Assembly (NCBI GenBank): GCA_902702965.1
Contig: CACRXP010000154.1
Coordinates: forward strand, 992,242 to 1,056,241
Source: Spirometra erinaceieuropaei
Lineage: Eukaryota > Platyhelminthes > Cestoda > Diphyllobothriidea > Diphyllobothriidae
Direction of reading: 5' to 3'
Length of the DNA stretch: 64,000 nt
Below, piece by piece: positions 1 to 10,891 of the stretch. The notes below the pieces were generated by a model. That model worked only from the letters and a program-made list of their open reading frames with translations, ran no database searches and was not told the DNA's origin. Every line of letters starts with the position of its first letter. Position 1 is the first letter of the stretch. The position numbers were made by a program, and so were the translations under genes.

Positions 1-237
1 CCGGAGTCTAGGACACGTATAAGCATAGGAAATTGCACGAATATATTCCAAAGTCCATTTTCGCTAAAATTTAGTGATATTTTACTTCATATAATTACGT
101 AAACACAATTTCTGAACAAGAAAAGGACATTTCATTGAAGGATGTGGATGAGCGAACAAACTGTGCAACGTGAAAGACGTCCAGAAATTCTCGAATCTGT
201 TTCCGTTATCAGATTTCATGAGATAGGTCACGTACTG
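1..237. mobile_element. Right terminus of a group B-type TIR element, body outside or unrecognised
   Basis: The last 24 bases (214-237) match the right terminus of the group B foldback elements found elsewhere in the window, for example the one ending at 58246, and end in ACTG followed by TA (238-239). The rest of 1-213 does not resemble the B arms, so this may be the end of a different, perhaps autonomous, element with the same terminus. The TA is shared with the next element, so two elements sit back to back. The left end lies outside the window or is lost. Confidence 0.5.
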
Positions 238-813
238 TACAGTACCTGTGCTAACTCATGAAATGCGGAGGGCAAAATTATAGTGGACAATGTAGTGTAT
301 TTTTGGTGTCGTTATTTGTGTTTATTTGGTTGAAATAAGGACGAAAAGACCGTTTTCTGAAGGAAAGTTTGATACGGATCTGTATATTAAATAGAAAACG
401 GGCCGGATTAAGGCGAAATCGGAGGATTCCTGATATTCAAGCAGTTTCCTACGCTATTAAAGCTTTCGGATGGAAATTCTTTGTGTAACCTTATTAATAT
501 GTTTAAGAAGATTAATAAAAGGACGAAATGTTTTGACAAACTTTCGAACAAAAAGAAAAAATTAAATTTCAATATCAACAAAATCAGGGAAATGCAGATA
601 AATTATTTCTTATTGTGTTCAGAAAATAACGTGCGATTCTTTATCTAAAAATTCTATTTTACAAATTCGTAAAGTTTTATGTTTCAAAATACCGAAATAA
701 AAAAGTTTATCAGTGTGATTGTTTTACCAGACTGAAAATGCGTGTCGTAAACGAATATATATTGAGTTCGCGCGACATGCCGTCACTTTGCTCTGCCACG
801 CCAAACGATAACT

Positions 814-1542
814 ATGTCTAAACAATACTTATCCGAAGTTGACTTCCAGCGCATTCGAAAATTAGCGGCGGAAGGAATCCCGCGTGAGTCGTTAGCTAAT
901 ATTTTCAATATTAGCAAGGTCACTCTGTGGCGCATTATTAATGATAAAACTGTTCCTAGAAATAAGATAGGGGGACCAAAACGGTCCACAAGTAAGCAAG
1001 ACGACGATTTTATTCGTCGTACATTAAAAAAGTTTCATTACATGCCCATTGAGGCCATTCAGCGGGAACATCTGCCGATGTTTTCTATGAACATCATTAG
1101 AAAAAGGATGAAGGAATTTGAACTGCAGCGGCGGAAGGCCATGATTAAGCCATATTTAAGTAGAAAACTAATTAGAGAACGGCTTTTATTTGCTAAGAAT
1201 TATATTGAATACAGATCTTCATTTTGGAAGAGCATTTTCTTCTGCGATGAGGTTCTATTTTTAGACAAGCCTACGAAGTCGCTCCAAACTGTCATATGTG
1301 GAAAGAACTTCCCAAGAGAACATACTACACCGACGGCAACATTCAAGAACTGTCGGCGGATGATGGTTTGGATGGCGATTAAATTCGGTGAGCGGCCTGT
1401 CTGGCGGTCAACATCCGACACCATCAACAGCAAGGTGTTCATTGCAATTGTCAAGGATGCTTTCGGCTACAACGGCATAAGTCGGCGCCGAATGGATACT
1501 GTAATTTTGCAGGACAATGCACCTGTCCACCGCTCTAAAGAG
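814..1542 (+). CDS. Tc1-type DD34E transposase, exon 1
   Basis: This exon encodes residues 1-243 of a cut-and-paste transposase that would bind the element's TIRs and catalyse excision and TA-targeted insertion. Residues about 10-45 form a helix-turn-helix (motif ISKVTLWRI). A basic linker and second DNA-binding region follow to about residue 125. The DDE catalytic core shows D145 in CDEVLF and D234 in LQDNAPVH. The frame is open until GAG at 1540-1542. Reading on through the following GTACGA gives only three residues and a stop, which is why I place a splice donor at 1543. The Met at 814 gives a normal Tc1 N-terminus. There is no frameshift or internal stop, unlike every other transposon gene in the window. 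Confidence 0.85.
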
Positions 1543-1585
1543 GTACGAATTTGATGCCGCTTGCAAACATAATCTAACATTTTAG
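1543..1585 (+). other. 43-bp intron inside the transposase gene
   Basis: The segment starts GTACGA and ends ACATTTTAG, and it contains in-frame stops. Removing it joins GAG to ACA in phase 0 and restores the transposase frame. The spacing from D234 to the third catalytic residue then becomes exactly 34 residues (DD34E). Very short introns are known in flatworms. The alternative is a decayed copy with an indel, but the exact GT-AG borders and exact spacing favour a real intron. Confidence 0.8.
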
Positions 1586-1780
1586 ACAACAACCACGCTC
1601 TCCGCAATTGGCCTCCAATCCATTTTCATCCCGGCCAACAGTCCCGACCTTAATCCAATCGAAAATCTTTTTGGAATAGTCAAAAGAAATTGGCACAAAG
1701 CTAAGAAGACTCTTTCAATGCAGGAAAAATTGGATTTCATACTCAATAATTACATTTTACAATCCACCATAGATAACCTT
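1586..1780 (+). CDS. Tc1-type DD34E transposase, exon 2, cut by the assembly gap
   Basis: This exon continues the transposase from residue 244. It carries the diagnostic motif SPDLNPIEN, whose Glu is residue 269 and completes the DDE triad. A basic segment (GIVKRNWHK) follows. The open frame runs into the run of N at 1781 after about 308 residues in total. Tc1 transposases are usually about 340 residues, so only some 30 residues should be hidden in the gap. Confidence 0.82.
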
Positions 1781-2177
1781 NNNNNNNNNNNNNNNNNNNN
1801 NNNNNNNNNNNNNNNNNNNNNNNNNNNNNNNNNNNNNNNNNNNNNNNNNNNNNNNNNNNNNNNNNNNNNNNNNNNNNNNNNNNNNNNNNNNNNNNNNNNN
1901 NNNNNNNNNNNNNNNNNNNNNNNNNNNNNNNNNNNNNNNNNNNNNNNNNNNNNNNNNNNNNNNNNNNNNNNNNNNNNNNNNNNNNNNNNNNNNNNNNNNN
2001 NNNNNNNNNNNNNNNNNNNNNNNNNNNNNNNNNNNNNNNNNNNNNNNNNNNNNNNNNNNNNNNNNNNNNNNNNNNNNNNNNNNNNNNNNNNNNNNNNNNN
2101 NNNNNNNNNNNNNNNNNNNNNNNNNNNNNNNNNNNNNNNNNNNNNNNNNNNNNNNNNNNNNNNNNNNNNNNNNNNNN
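1781..2177. other. Assembly gap (397 N)
   Basis: A run of 397 undetermined bases lies within the Tc1-type transposon. It hides the end of the transposase gene and part of the right non-coding end. Any apparent reading frame across it is meaningless. Confidence 1.
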
Positions 2178-2316
2178 CAAACTTTGCTTTATTTCTTTGG
2201 CACATCGTTTATTTTCCGCTATCAGACTTTGGGAGCCGTAGTGTTTACCGATTTTGCGTTAAAGGCGTTAACCTGTGTTAATTCGTGACATTTCATGAGT
2301 TAGCACAGGTACTGTA

Positions 2317-4690
2317 GTTCAAGAGTCCGTTCGAGCAATTCGCCTGGATAATGGAAGGCATGATGCGGCTGTCTGTCAAAAATGCACCTGCCTGGATGTC
2401 TGTGGAGTTTGTGGGACCTTGACCGAAATTCCAAAGTAGATGCCGTGCATGGCATGCAGTTTTCACAAATTTTTGAATGACACTCAGGAATCCAGTAATA
2501 CGATCACATTCCAAAATATTCCTGCCTCGGCTCTAAATGAACGCTCATTGTGGAAACACAATGCTCGAGTGATGACTAACACATCGGCGCATTAACTCTG
2601 CATTTAAATAAGTATTCAGTGTCGGACTGCGAACAGAATTTGATCCAAAATATGCGGAAGTGTCTGCCAGACGTAGCCGCATGTAAGCAGATTGCAGACA
2701 AAAAGGCAGCAAAGTAATGTAAAGATGTTCACAAGAATGCGTAAAATCTATTCGCTACTTCAAAGGAAATATGACTGAAAATAACCCATTTGCAACACGT
2801 CATAGTAGCTTTAACTACAGCAAACATACAATGAGGTCAAAAATCATGCGGCATAGTCTCAAACCTATTCGAATGGACCCAAATGGACATTGTGGTGAGG
2901 GACTCGCAACATTTGCATGTCATGGTATTGTCCGGGTTACGGCTGAATCTTTCCACAGAAGAAATCGTTGATGCTCAGCCTTCAACACCAGCGGACCCTC
3001 TGCATTGTCAGGGGAGTCGGAAATTTGTTAAAGGCTGAAGATGAGTGCAATGCATTCATCTTACAAGCAAAATACTCCGTCATATAAATTTTATGATACT
3101 GCTTGGAGACTTCAAAACGCCAGAATTTGATTGAAAGTTACTGCAATGTGCGCACTTCTGAAACTCCTGCTGAATTTTAATGAGTCCACTAATTAGCACG
3201 CTTTAACTGACACGCATTTTCATGTTTGCTAGACTCCCCCACTGGCCGAACTTCATATTTGCAAGGGGCGTCGGCACCATTTTCGGCTTCCCCCCGGTCA
3301 TCTCGCATGGGAATATAGGCACTTTTCGTCGGCCAAAATTCTGACGGTTGACGAAAATAATATAAGCAGGGGAAGCTGCACCAAAATGACGTGTTAATTA
3401 GGGGAGATGAGGTGGAACACAGTATGCAAGTCTGATCCAAAGACTGACGGCCTGTTCTTCGAAAAGTAAAGTCAGTATTTGATAGAGTTTTCAACTGTCC
3501 AGAGGGTGATAACATGTCTCCTTTTTAAGTTGATGGACATCTGAGATACAGAATAATCCAGAAAAAAATCTGGCTTCGGAAAAAGATGCAGTAGATGTTC
3601 ATTTAGCAATGACTGTGTAACTACCTGCGAATTCATAGAAATAAGTGTGGAGTTTCAGAGTCAAACAAGCAGATCCCAATTAGTAAACAAATATTTCTTG
3701 GTTATGCGAGCAAAGCAGACAGGCCTCCGGATCCTATTCCGCGTTTAAAGGAAAGTAAGGGAAACGACGTAATAGACGATAGGGACAGAAAACCCTCTTA
3801 TCCCCTCCCACCAGTTTCGTCTTCATTTGCATAATTGTTTCGACAAACTGCTACATTCCAAGTTGCCAAAACTTGTCAAATAGTTAGAACAAGGAAGATC
3901 ACGGCCAGTTCATCAAGCAAAAAATTTTGACATCTAGGTTTCAGTAGGTCGTCTGGTGAGGGTAGCATTTATGCGAATGTCTTGAATGAAGCCTCCAGCC
4001 AGCTGGCCTTTTCACTTTCTGTAACCTTAAACTTACTGTAGACTGAGGCCCTGTTTAAAAATTATAAGCCAGTCAGTATAGGCCCCGTAGATATTGGAGT
4101 AAGAGGATCTGTCCAAGTAACTTAAAACTCCTGAGTCTTACGAGTTTTGATGCGAACTAATGGGAAGAGCACTGTCTTGCTCAGCAGAATATCCTGCCTT
4201 CGAGCCTCACCCTGTCAGTCATGTGTATCGTGGAGTGTAAAAATGAAAATTGCTACCTTTTATGGTGAAGCGCCTAAATGGAACAAGTCTACCTAGGGCG
4301 CATTGCCAGGTTTCATGGTCGGATGTCTTTGTCTCATAAGACATACACTTCCATTGGTTAAGCTCCTGACAAACTTACTTTTATTTGTATGTATAAACCT
4401 GTCCACCTTCCATCTGTCTATTCGCAAATAGTATTCAGTGGGGCTTCATATATATTCTCTAATATAAACCGAATTACACTGGCCGGTGTGGCAGTCTTCT
4501 GTTTTCTTGACATCCTCAGTTTGTTACGTTTAGTACTCACAGTTAAACCCCTCAAGATTGAACTTTCCTTCTGTTGCAGTTTGACCCCTAAATCAACTGG
4601 AAGAACATTAAGCCAAATGGACTCAATTTCAACACGCCGATCGTCTGAGCCCAAAGTTAAACTATGGACGGTTGACGAACATAAATCAAA
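2317..4690. other. No recognisable gene
   Basis: About 2.4 kb of mixed-composition sequence. Open frames here are short (under 120 codons), on both strands, and show no motif I recognise. The stretch around 4160-4240 has a GAGCCTC-type box that might be a remnant of a tRNA-derived SINE, but it is too weak to call. Confidence 0.5.
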
Positions 4691-4696
4691 CCGACA

Positions 4697-4866
4697 CTAC
4701 CGACACAGACAAGGGACAGTGCAACGGCCATTTCTGACTTATTAAACGTCATCATTCAGCTATACTCAGTCCCAGATCTGCAGCCCTCGAAGTTCGAACT
4801 GGTTTTCGGTTGGTTATAAGCCCAGACCTCTGGGTATTAAAACCACGGGTGCACTGTCTTGTTGAC
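4697..4866 (-). repeat. tRNA-derived SINE copy
   Basis: On the minus strand the tRNA-like head (about 4788-4852) has a degenerate A box with CCGTGG near its 5' end and a clear B box (CCAGTTCGAACTTCG). A tail at about 4697-4760 matches the tail of the SINE at 61138-61282 (compare GGCCATTTCTGACTTATTA with GGCCATTTCTGGCTTATTA). The head is diverged and cannot encode a working tRNA. Confidence 0.6.
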
Positions 4867-4948
4867 TGTGATTAGGTACCTTAACCATGATGGCCGGCGA
4901 AAGTCCTCTACCACAGTTAATATACCCGACCGTAACGGACAGGACAAC

Positions 4949-5075
4949 GAGCCCGTGGCTCAGTGCTCAGAGTCTTCGGCTTCTGACCAACGGGACCCCG
5001 GTTCTAACCCGAGGGGTTGCCAACTTGGAGTTGAGCTGGCTGTCTAGTGACGACCAATAGGCCAGAAGCTTGTTT
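4949..5075 (+). repeat. tRNA-derived SINE copy
   Basis: The tRNA-like head at 4949-5012 has an A box (TGGCTCAGTGCTCAGAG), an anticodon-stem region containing CTTCTGACC that resembles tRNA-Arg(TCT), and a B box (GGTTCTAACCC). The tail GACGACCAATAGGCCAGAAG is a diverged version of the tail in the copies at 61138 and 4697. It lies head to head with the minus-strand copy at 4697-4866. Confidence 0.6.
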
Positions 5076-5567
5076 TTGTGTAATTATTTACTGTATTCAC
5101 AACACGGGCATTAGCTAAAGGCTCAGACACGTGCGTTTCGCCGATCTTGTGCCGCTGCGAGGGGTTCAGCTCATCAGTGGGTCTCCCAGCTTTCCCCCTA
5201 TGTTTTCTGGTAAATGAACTCCAGTTTAAACTTGACTTGCTTAATTCTCGAGGAAATTAATGCGCGAACTTGGAGTAAATCTTTTGGAGCGAACCTTTTT
5301 TAGGCACGTTACGAAATCTAATACGAATATCTGGGCTGAAATTCATCAGCTACTGCGGAATAACCGCGTAATATTCACAAACCGCCAACAGACAGTCAGT
5401 AGTATAGAATTGCGTAATTGTAAAATTGTAATGCCATTCAGCCTATACCACCAATTACTGAGCGGCTGATGACGGGGCTCTACATCGATCCCCATAGAAC
5501 AACGGGGCTACTGTGCCCCGTAACGCTATCAATGAGCGTTCTCCGCCATAGGAAACATTCAAACATA
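5076..5567. other. Intergenic; fragment shared with 60880-60960
   Basis: No gene is visible. Bases about 5145-5200 share the block GAGGGGTTCAGCTC...CCCAGCTTTCC with the sequence about 300 bp downstream of the Penelope-like element at 59000-60601 (GAGGAGTTCAGCTCC...TCAGCTTTCC). It is probably a fragment of that family's 3' region or of a neighbouring repeat. Confidence 0.35.
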
Positions 5568-6551
5568 CAATGAGTGACCTATCTCATGAAATGTTGGCTG
5601 AAATTCTGAAATACGTTTTCGATTAGGAAGAATTACTTGGTCGCGGTTGTAAAACTGATTACCTTAAGACATGCTGTTATAATATGTCGGACTTGGCAGG
5701 ATGTCGGCTTTTGAATGCACTTCTTTTCAATCTCCCGTAGAAAGCGTGCTCGGAAAAAAATGACTACATAAGTAGCATGCATTTTTCCCATTGATTTTCG
5801 GTGGTCTTGGAAATTCAAAAATATTTTATCAAAAGCATAAACAAAAATATGCTGTCTTTTAGTCAAGCAATAGAGAATCACTTCTTCTTTATATTTTATA
5901 CTTAAGGAAGGAGAATAATTAGGTTTTTAAAAAGTTTCTAATTATAAGACTTTTTAAGACCGCGAAATGTCCATTCACATAGCATCGTACCTGGCCGTTT
6001 ACCACCGCTCCTCATGAAATGTACAACATAGTCCACATCCATTGCAAAATTTTTTGGACCCTGTATGATATCTCGTTAATGACATAGAAAATTATGGGAT
6101 TTTCTTTACGCGGAACGCATGCACCTTGTTGAGTGCAATCTTTTAGCTCTAATGCAACGAATGATTAGGCTCCAAATTTTTCGGCAATTAGAAAACTTTT
6201 TTAAAACCTGATTATACTCCCTCCTTAAGTATAAAATATAAAGAAGACGTGATTCTCTATTGATTGACTAAAAGAAAACATATTTTTGTTTGTGGTTTTT
6301 ATAAAGTATATTTGAATTTTCAAGACCATCGAAAATCAATGGGAAAAATGCATGCTACTTAAGTAGCCATTTTTTACCGAGCACGCTTTCTACGGGACAT
6401 TGAAAATATGTGCATTTAAAAGCCGACATCCTGCCATGTCCGACGTGTTATAACTGTATGTCTTAAGCTAATCAGTATTACAACCGCGACCAAGTAATCC
6501 TTCCTAATCGAAAACGCATTTCAGAACTTCAGCCAACACTGTCACTCACTG
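5568..6551 (+). mobile_element. Foldback MITE, group B copy 1
   Basis: Terminus CAATGAGTGACCTATCTCAT follows TA (5566-5567). The right end stops at CACTCACTG, followed by TA (6552-6553). The two arms are inverted repeats of each other: compare 5683-5770 with 6370-6440. The right TIR has lost about 18 bp (the TTTCATGAGATAGG part), so this copy is probably immobile. No coding capacity. Orientation is given by the central segment. Confidence 0.85.
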
Positions 6552-6579
6552 TAGATACCCTGTTATCCCTCGTTTGTCA

Positions 6580-6963
6580 CTGCCAGAAGTGGAAAAGTTT
6601 TTTAAAACCGAATTAAACCCTTTCTTCGAGTATGAAATTGAAAGAAGACGTAATTTACTACCAAACGAGTAGAAGAATGAGTATTTTTTCCATGTTTTAT
6701 ATGAAGTATGATTGACTTTTTAAGGGCATCGAAAATCAAAGAGAAAGATGCATGCCATATGAATAGTCATATTTTACGGAGTGAAGTTCTCGCATACAGT
6801 CGAAAAGCAGTTTATTTGAAAGCCGGCATCCTGGCGTAACTGAATAATGATAGAATTATGCTGCAAGAGGATTGGTTTTACAAGCCTACTTAATTAATAT
6901 TTTCGAAACAAAAACGCATTTTGGAATTTCGGTTGACATTTCATGAGCTAGCCCGCCTACTTG
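6580..6963. mobile_element. Solo right arm of a group A foldback MITE
   Basis: This stretch matches only the right arm of the group A elements, including the terminal CATTTCATGAGCTAGCCCGC. It has no left arm or centre and the last bases are mutated (CTACTTG for CTACTG). It begins just downstream of group B copy 1, so one element probably landed next to an older, broken one. Confidence 0.75.
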
Positions 6964-7675
6964 ACGTGTACCCTATTGAATGTAAGAGGGCATCTTATAA
7001 GGCATGAGCGAGAATATAATTCAGGCTGCAATAGGACGAACTCATTACGGCCTGACCTTCAGTTCAGAGGAGCGCCAAGTTTCCTATCGATTGGTTACCT
7101 TCAAAGTCACGACTATCAGCGTTTGATGGTAGGTTCAGGCGAAAAATATTTACTGGGGCGTGAAGTGCGCCGTAGTGTCGTATGGGATGGATTTCCCAGT
7201 TTCAGCCTCACTCTTTCCTCCCTCTTCAATAAACGAGTGGCTTGCCTGGGTCGTCGACTGAGAAGGGGTTTGGGGACAGTATCTGTCATGTCCAGACATC
7301 CTATCTGCGTCTGCCACACGTCACCTGATCTCAATGCAGCAAGTGCCAGACTACATTAACTGACATATTTTTCATGTAAGTGGCATGTGCATATTCTCGC
7401 ACACGGCATACACCGGGCCGCACCAACTATGGCAGACTGAATGATATGCATGCGTAGGAGTGAGGTGTGATGTGCTGTTGATACGTTTCGCGCATGTGCG
7501 TCTTACGCAGCAGGTGCATATTTTGCCTACTTTTGTTTTTGTGTGCAAATAAGTTGGAATGTTTGGGGGATCTCAAGGTCGGGCTTTCATACTGGAGATT
7601 TCGGTGGATGCGCAAGCGGAATGTGAGGAAGTGATCACCGGGTGTATTTTAGGCCTCCTGAGAACGCTTTGGCGC
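6964..7675. other. No recognisable gene
   Basis: A plus-strand open frame at 6961-7359 (132 codons) starts inside the preceding MITE arm and has no recognisable motif. I treat it as chance. Nothing else is supported. Confidence 0.45.
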
Positions 7676-8215
7676 TCAAAGTGCGTTGTATTCACAGGTG
7701 GCCGCCCAGGTCGATTTGCCACTCAAGGGTGGGTTGGAAAAAGAGCAATTCTGGACAGAAGAAGGAGACACGATCGCTGGGACAAGAGCTTTATTAGCCT
7801 GACGTTTCGGATTCCTGTTCGAATCCATCATCAGAGACAACAGCAGATACGGGTGATGCACGCACAAGGGGCTGCAGTATTTATAGGATGCCGTCGCCAT
7901 GCTACCGCATACCTATGAACATTCACGGTTCCTCCTTCATCCGGGATCGTTGCCTTTGGTGTGCTAATTATCTGATGGCCGACATTCGCGTCGTTAATTA
8001 CTGCCATTTCATCACGTGCGTTGGATGTTGGTGTGATGATTGCTCGACCATCTGACGCACCGACCCTGGTGTTGGGACAAGTGTTCGCATGTGCGCTCCC
8101 CGCCTGGATAATTACTCCGCTTAGGCGAAGACTCAGCACAGAGTATGGACAGAGTCTGCGTATTCTCCGGGAGAGGCAACGCCGAGTATTATTGTTGTTA
8201 TTATTATGACTATTA
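7676..8215 (-). mobile_element. 3' end of a PLE (GIY-YIG type), degraded
   Basis: Read on the minus strand, about 8100-8180 encodes PYSVLSLRLSGVI, matching PYSVLRHRLAKVI in the better-preserved copy at 33222-33608. The non-coding part that follows aligns with 32837-33220 over several hundred bases (shared blocks TATTTATAGGATGC, ACCGCATACCTATG, CTGATGGCCG). A hammerhead-like core lies at 7797-7838. The 5' part of the element is absent and is replaced by a GA-rich tract. Confidence 0.6.
7797..7838 (-). ncRNA. Hammerhead-ribozyme-like motif (best copy)
   Basis: On the minus strand the order is GTCT, CTGATGA, T, GGATTC, a 6-nt loop, GAATCC, GAAA, CGTC, AGGC. Stem II is six perfect pairs (GGATTC/GAATCC). 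The conserved cores CTGATGA and GAAA are intact. Stem III would be the two-pair or self-complementary ACGT followed by the usual UC cleavage step. Stem I can pair GTCT with AGGC (A-U, G-C, G.U, C-G). Such a short stem III usually needs dimerisation. Hammerheads are known in PLEs, which fits the position downstream of a PLE coding end. Activity is inference. Confidence 0.6.
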
Positions 8216-8270
8216 GAAAGAGGACATGGAGGAGGAGAAGGAGAACGAGGAGGAGGAGGAGGAGGATGAG
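8216..8270. repeat. GGA/GA-rich simple repeat
   Basis: A purine-rich tract of imperfect GGA and GAG units. It produces proline-rich nonsense frames on the opposite strand. Confidence 0.85.
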
Positions 8271-8399
8271 GGAAGAACATGAGAGCGGCGCTGTGGCATG
8301 GAATTTTCACGCGTCCACCGTCTCGTAGTGTGTTATTAGGAGACGGTAGTGGTTATTCTCCGGAAAACTAGCCGCTTTTTCTCGCAGCCTCACGTTTTC

Positions 8400-9690
8400 T
8401 GATGGATGCAACGGCGCCATGGGATGACGGAGGTCAGTAGGTCAATGAATTCAGGGTTGCGACATCATCCCCGCGCGGCCTTTATGTCCAAACACCGGCG
8501 ACAGCCTGAGCGAAAGGGTGTTTTCGCGAACCTACCGTCCGACGTAAGTTAAAAATGTCAAAACCACGTTGTTCATGACTATGGACCAGAAAGCGCGAAG
8601 ATTAACCTGACAGGCATGCCATAAATTGTTAAGCCCTTCTAAAGGTTCGCCTGTGGAGGGCCGGCTACGGAATTCCAAACTTCATTTACTGAATAGCAAC
8701 AACTTTTCATTTCAGGTTAATGTGTGCACATTGGAACTTGAGTCGAATCACGTACAGATGACGTCCGTCTGGACGGCGAACAGCTCATCATTGCAATCGC
8801 CGACTGAGAGGAGTTAGATAAATCGAAGTTTTGTGCCTTCGCTTGAAGTCCTTTGAGGTAATTCTGTATGACTGTACACCTTTAGGCCAGAATTTACCAT
8901 CCACGCCAGGTGAATATGAAGCCTTTTAGGTAGTCAGAACGTACGCGCTAAAAGTCGTAGTTTGGAAGGTTGTCGACTGACGAAATAACTCGGTCTGTGT
9001 GGTCAGTACCGCGTGCGTCTATGGGGTGACTAAGAGTCGGACCCAGTGAATTCCTCTTAATGTGGCCTTTATGGCAATCACATGTGATATTCGAGCCTTT
9101 CTCTGTGATAGCCGGGTGCATTTCTCGGGAACGCGTGGACGCGCTATTAAGCCATGTCATTCACTTTGACCGGGCCTACACCCGATCGTCTTGACCTTGT
9201 CTTGCCACCAGAACTTGGAGTATGAGGGAGGAGTGAGTGAGGTGGATGCTTCCAAAGTCCGTCCCACTGCAAGCTAATTCACGCGAAAGTCTTCGGTATT
9301 GCGCCCATTCTCTGGTGCACACGAGGCCGTCTTCGCTTGCGAGAAGCGAAGTGTCATAGGGATCCAAAATTGTGCTAGTGGAATATGATTGGTATGTTTA
9401 TGAAAGAATCTCCGAATCTACAATGCCATTTTTACCTCCAACTGACTACTAATTGCCATGATTCTGTTGTTTCCGCACATGAGAACCACAAGAAACTACT
9501 GAAGTAATGGAGTATTTGGTCGAATGAAGCCATTAACTCAACGGCACACATCGCGGATGCCGATAAACCTTCATTTCTCTTTCTCTCTCTTTGTGGAACT
9601 TTATCTATCCATAACTTATTACTACCGTTCAAGACTTGCCGGAGTTCAAAGTTGACGAATATCTCATGAAACCCTAGAAGCGCGACACCA
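8400..9690. other. No supported gene; diverged GCR fragment near 9190-9260
   Basis: Short open frames only. Around 9190-9260 the order TCTTGACC...TGTCTTG...GGGAGGAGTGAGTGAGGTGGATGC resembles the core of the GC-rich repeats (GCR, minus orientation), strongly diverged. Confidence 0.35.
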
Positions 9691-9692
9691 TA

Positions 9693-10460
9693 CAGTCAGT
9701 GCCTGGTCTCATGAAATGTTAAGATTGTAATACTGATTATCTTGTGGTCCAGTCACGGGATATTTCAGACCCCCAGGGCGTTGGCTTTTGAATGCACCTC
9801 TTCGGTACCGCCCGCAAGAACCTACTTGGTAAAAATGACTACTTAAATAGCATGCATCTTCGATCCTCGGCGCGCTGGTGAGATTAAATATACCCCATGG
9901 AACATCTTCGTGAAAATATTACTTCTTGTTCTCATTTGGTGAAATATGACGTCTTTTTCAAATGTTATACTCAAGGAAAGTGAATCCGTCGATTTTAAAA
10001 AAGTTTCTGACTATGAGATTCTTAAGACCGTAAAACATCCATTCGGATAGCATCGTATCTGTTCGATTAATAATGCTCCTCATTTAGTATACACCGTAGT
10101 CCATATCCGCTGTAGCATGTTGTGGGTCTCATGTGATATTTTCTTAATGACATAAATGAATTCACGCTTTCCATTATACGGAAAGCATACAGCTTTTAGA
10201 CTAAAAACACTGGACAGAAATGCAACGGCAGATGGGATTAAATATCCTTCGGGAATAGAGAAAACCAAAAGCTAACCTCTTGAGCATAAAGTCAGAAGAA
10301 AGCGTGATGTGTCACGTAAATTAGTCTAAGGAAAAATATTTTATGGACATTTTTAAAAAGTATATTTGAATTTATGAGGACTTTAAAAATTGGTAGAACA
10401 AATGAATAATATTTAAGTAATCATATTTTCCCGAGTGCGGTGTTTGCAGCCTTTAATGCT
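9693..10460 (+). mobile_element. Foldback MITE, group B copy 2, degraded
   Basis: The left terminus CAGTCAGTGCCTGGTCTCAT follows TA (9691-9692). The left arm and centre can be followed (TTGGCTTTTGAATGCAC, AAATGACTACTTAAATAGCA, CCGTAAAACATCCATTC). The right arm is strongly diverged after about 10300 and no right TIR is recognisable, so the end is approximate. Confidence 0.65.
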
Positions 10461-10891
10461 TGTATAAAATTTAGTTTTATATTGTCAGAAGCTACGAACC
10501 AAAATTACTAGGAAGATACATCACAATTCAGGACAATATGTGGCGGTTGCTTGCTATGTTCTTTCAAAGTAGTGATTCCACACCCAAGTACGACTAACAC
10601 GCAACTTTATCTAATGTCAAACGTTTTTTTCAAATATTGACCTGTAAACGTGAACTCAATGATAAACAGTCATGGGGGTTTACGTCCAGGTAATGATCGC
10701 TATTCTGATTGTTAGGCGCAAGACGAGTCTTGAATTTCAATAGGTATGCAGTTAAGTTTTGGACTATACCTGTCTACTTTGCATTGGCGTTATTTTTATA
10801 AGATCTCATCTGAAAACACTCTTTCCTTAAGAGTTGGCCTAAGTTCCTCATTAGGCTGCAAGTGATTAATCTTCTGAAAATGTCTTTACAG
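10461..10891. other. No recognisable gene
   Basis: AT-rich sequence between the decayed MITE and a possible exon. If the exon is real, part of this is intron. Nothing else is seen. Confidence 0.4.

Larger units (their letters stand above)
240..2314 (+). mobile_element. Tc1-type DNA transposon with intact TIRs
   Basis: A 26-bp terminal inverted repeat (240-265 and 2289-2314) is perfect and begins CAGTACCTGTGCTAACTCAT. It is flanked on both sides by TA (238-239 and 2315-2316), the standard Tc1/mariner target duplication. The element encodes a DD34E transposase on the + strand (814 onward) with an AT-rich leader of about 550 bp (266-813) that has no other visible gene. A 397-base assembly gap falls inside the 3' part. 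Total length is about 2.07 kb if the gap size is right. The outer bases match the termini of the group A foldback elements in this window, so this is the best candidate source of transposase for them. Confidence 0.88.

Noticed and set aside
1718..2281. Long open frames crossing the N run
   Set aside because: They are open only because the bases are undetermined.
5466..5515. CTGATGA followed by a GGGG/CCCC pairing, hammerhead-like at first sight
   Set aside because: No GAAA after the putative stem II (ATAGAAC instead) and no stem I or III partner.
7831..8310. Minus-strand frame of 159 codons with a proline run
   Set aside because: The start is the GGA microsatellite read backwards and the rest is mostly the non-coding 3' region of a PLE.
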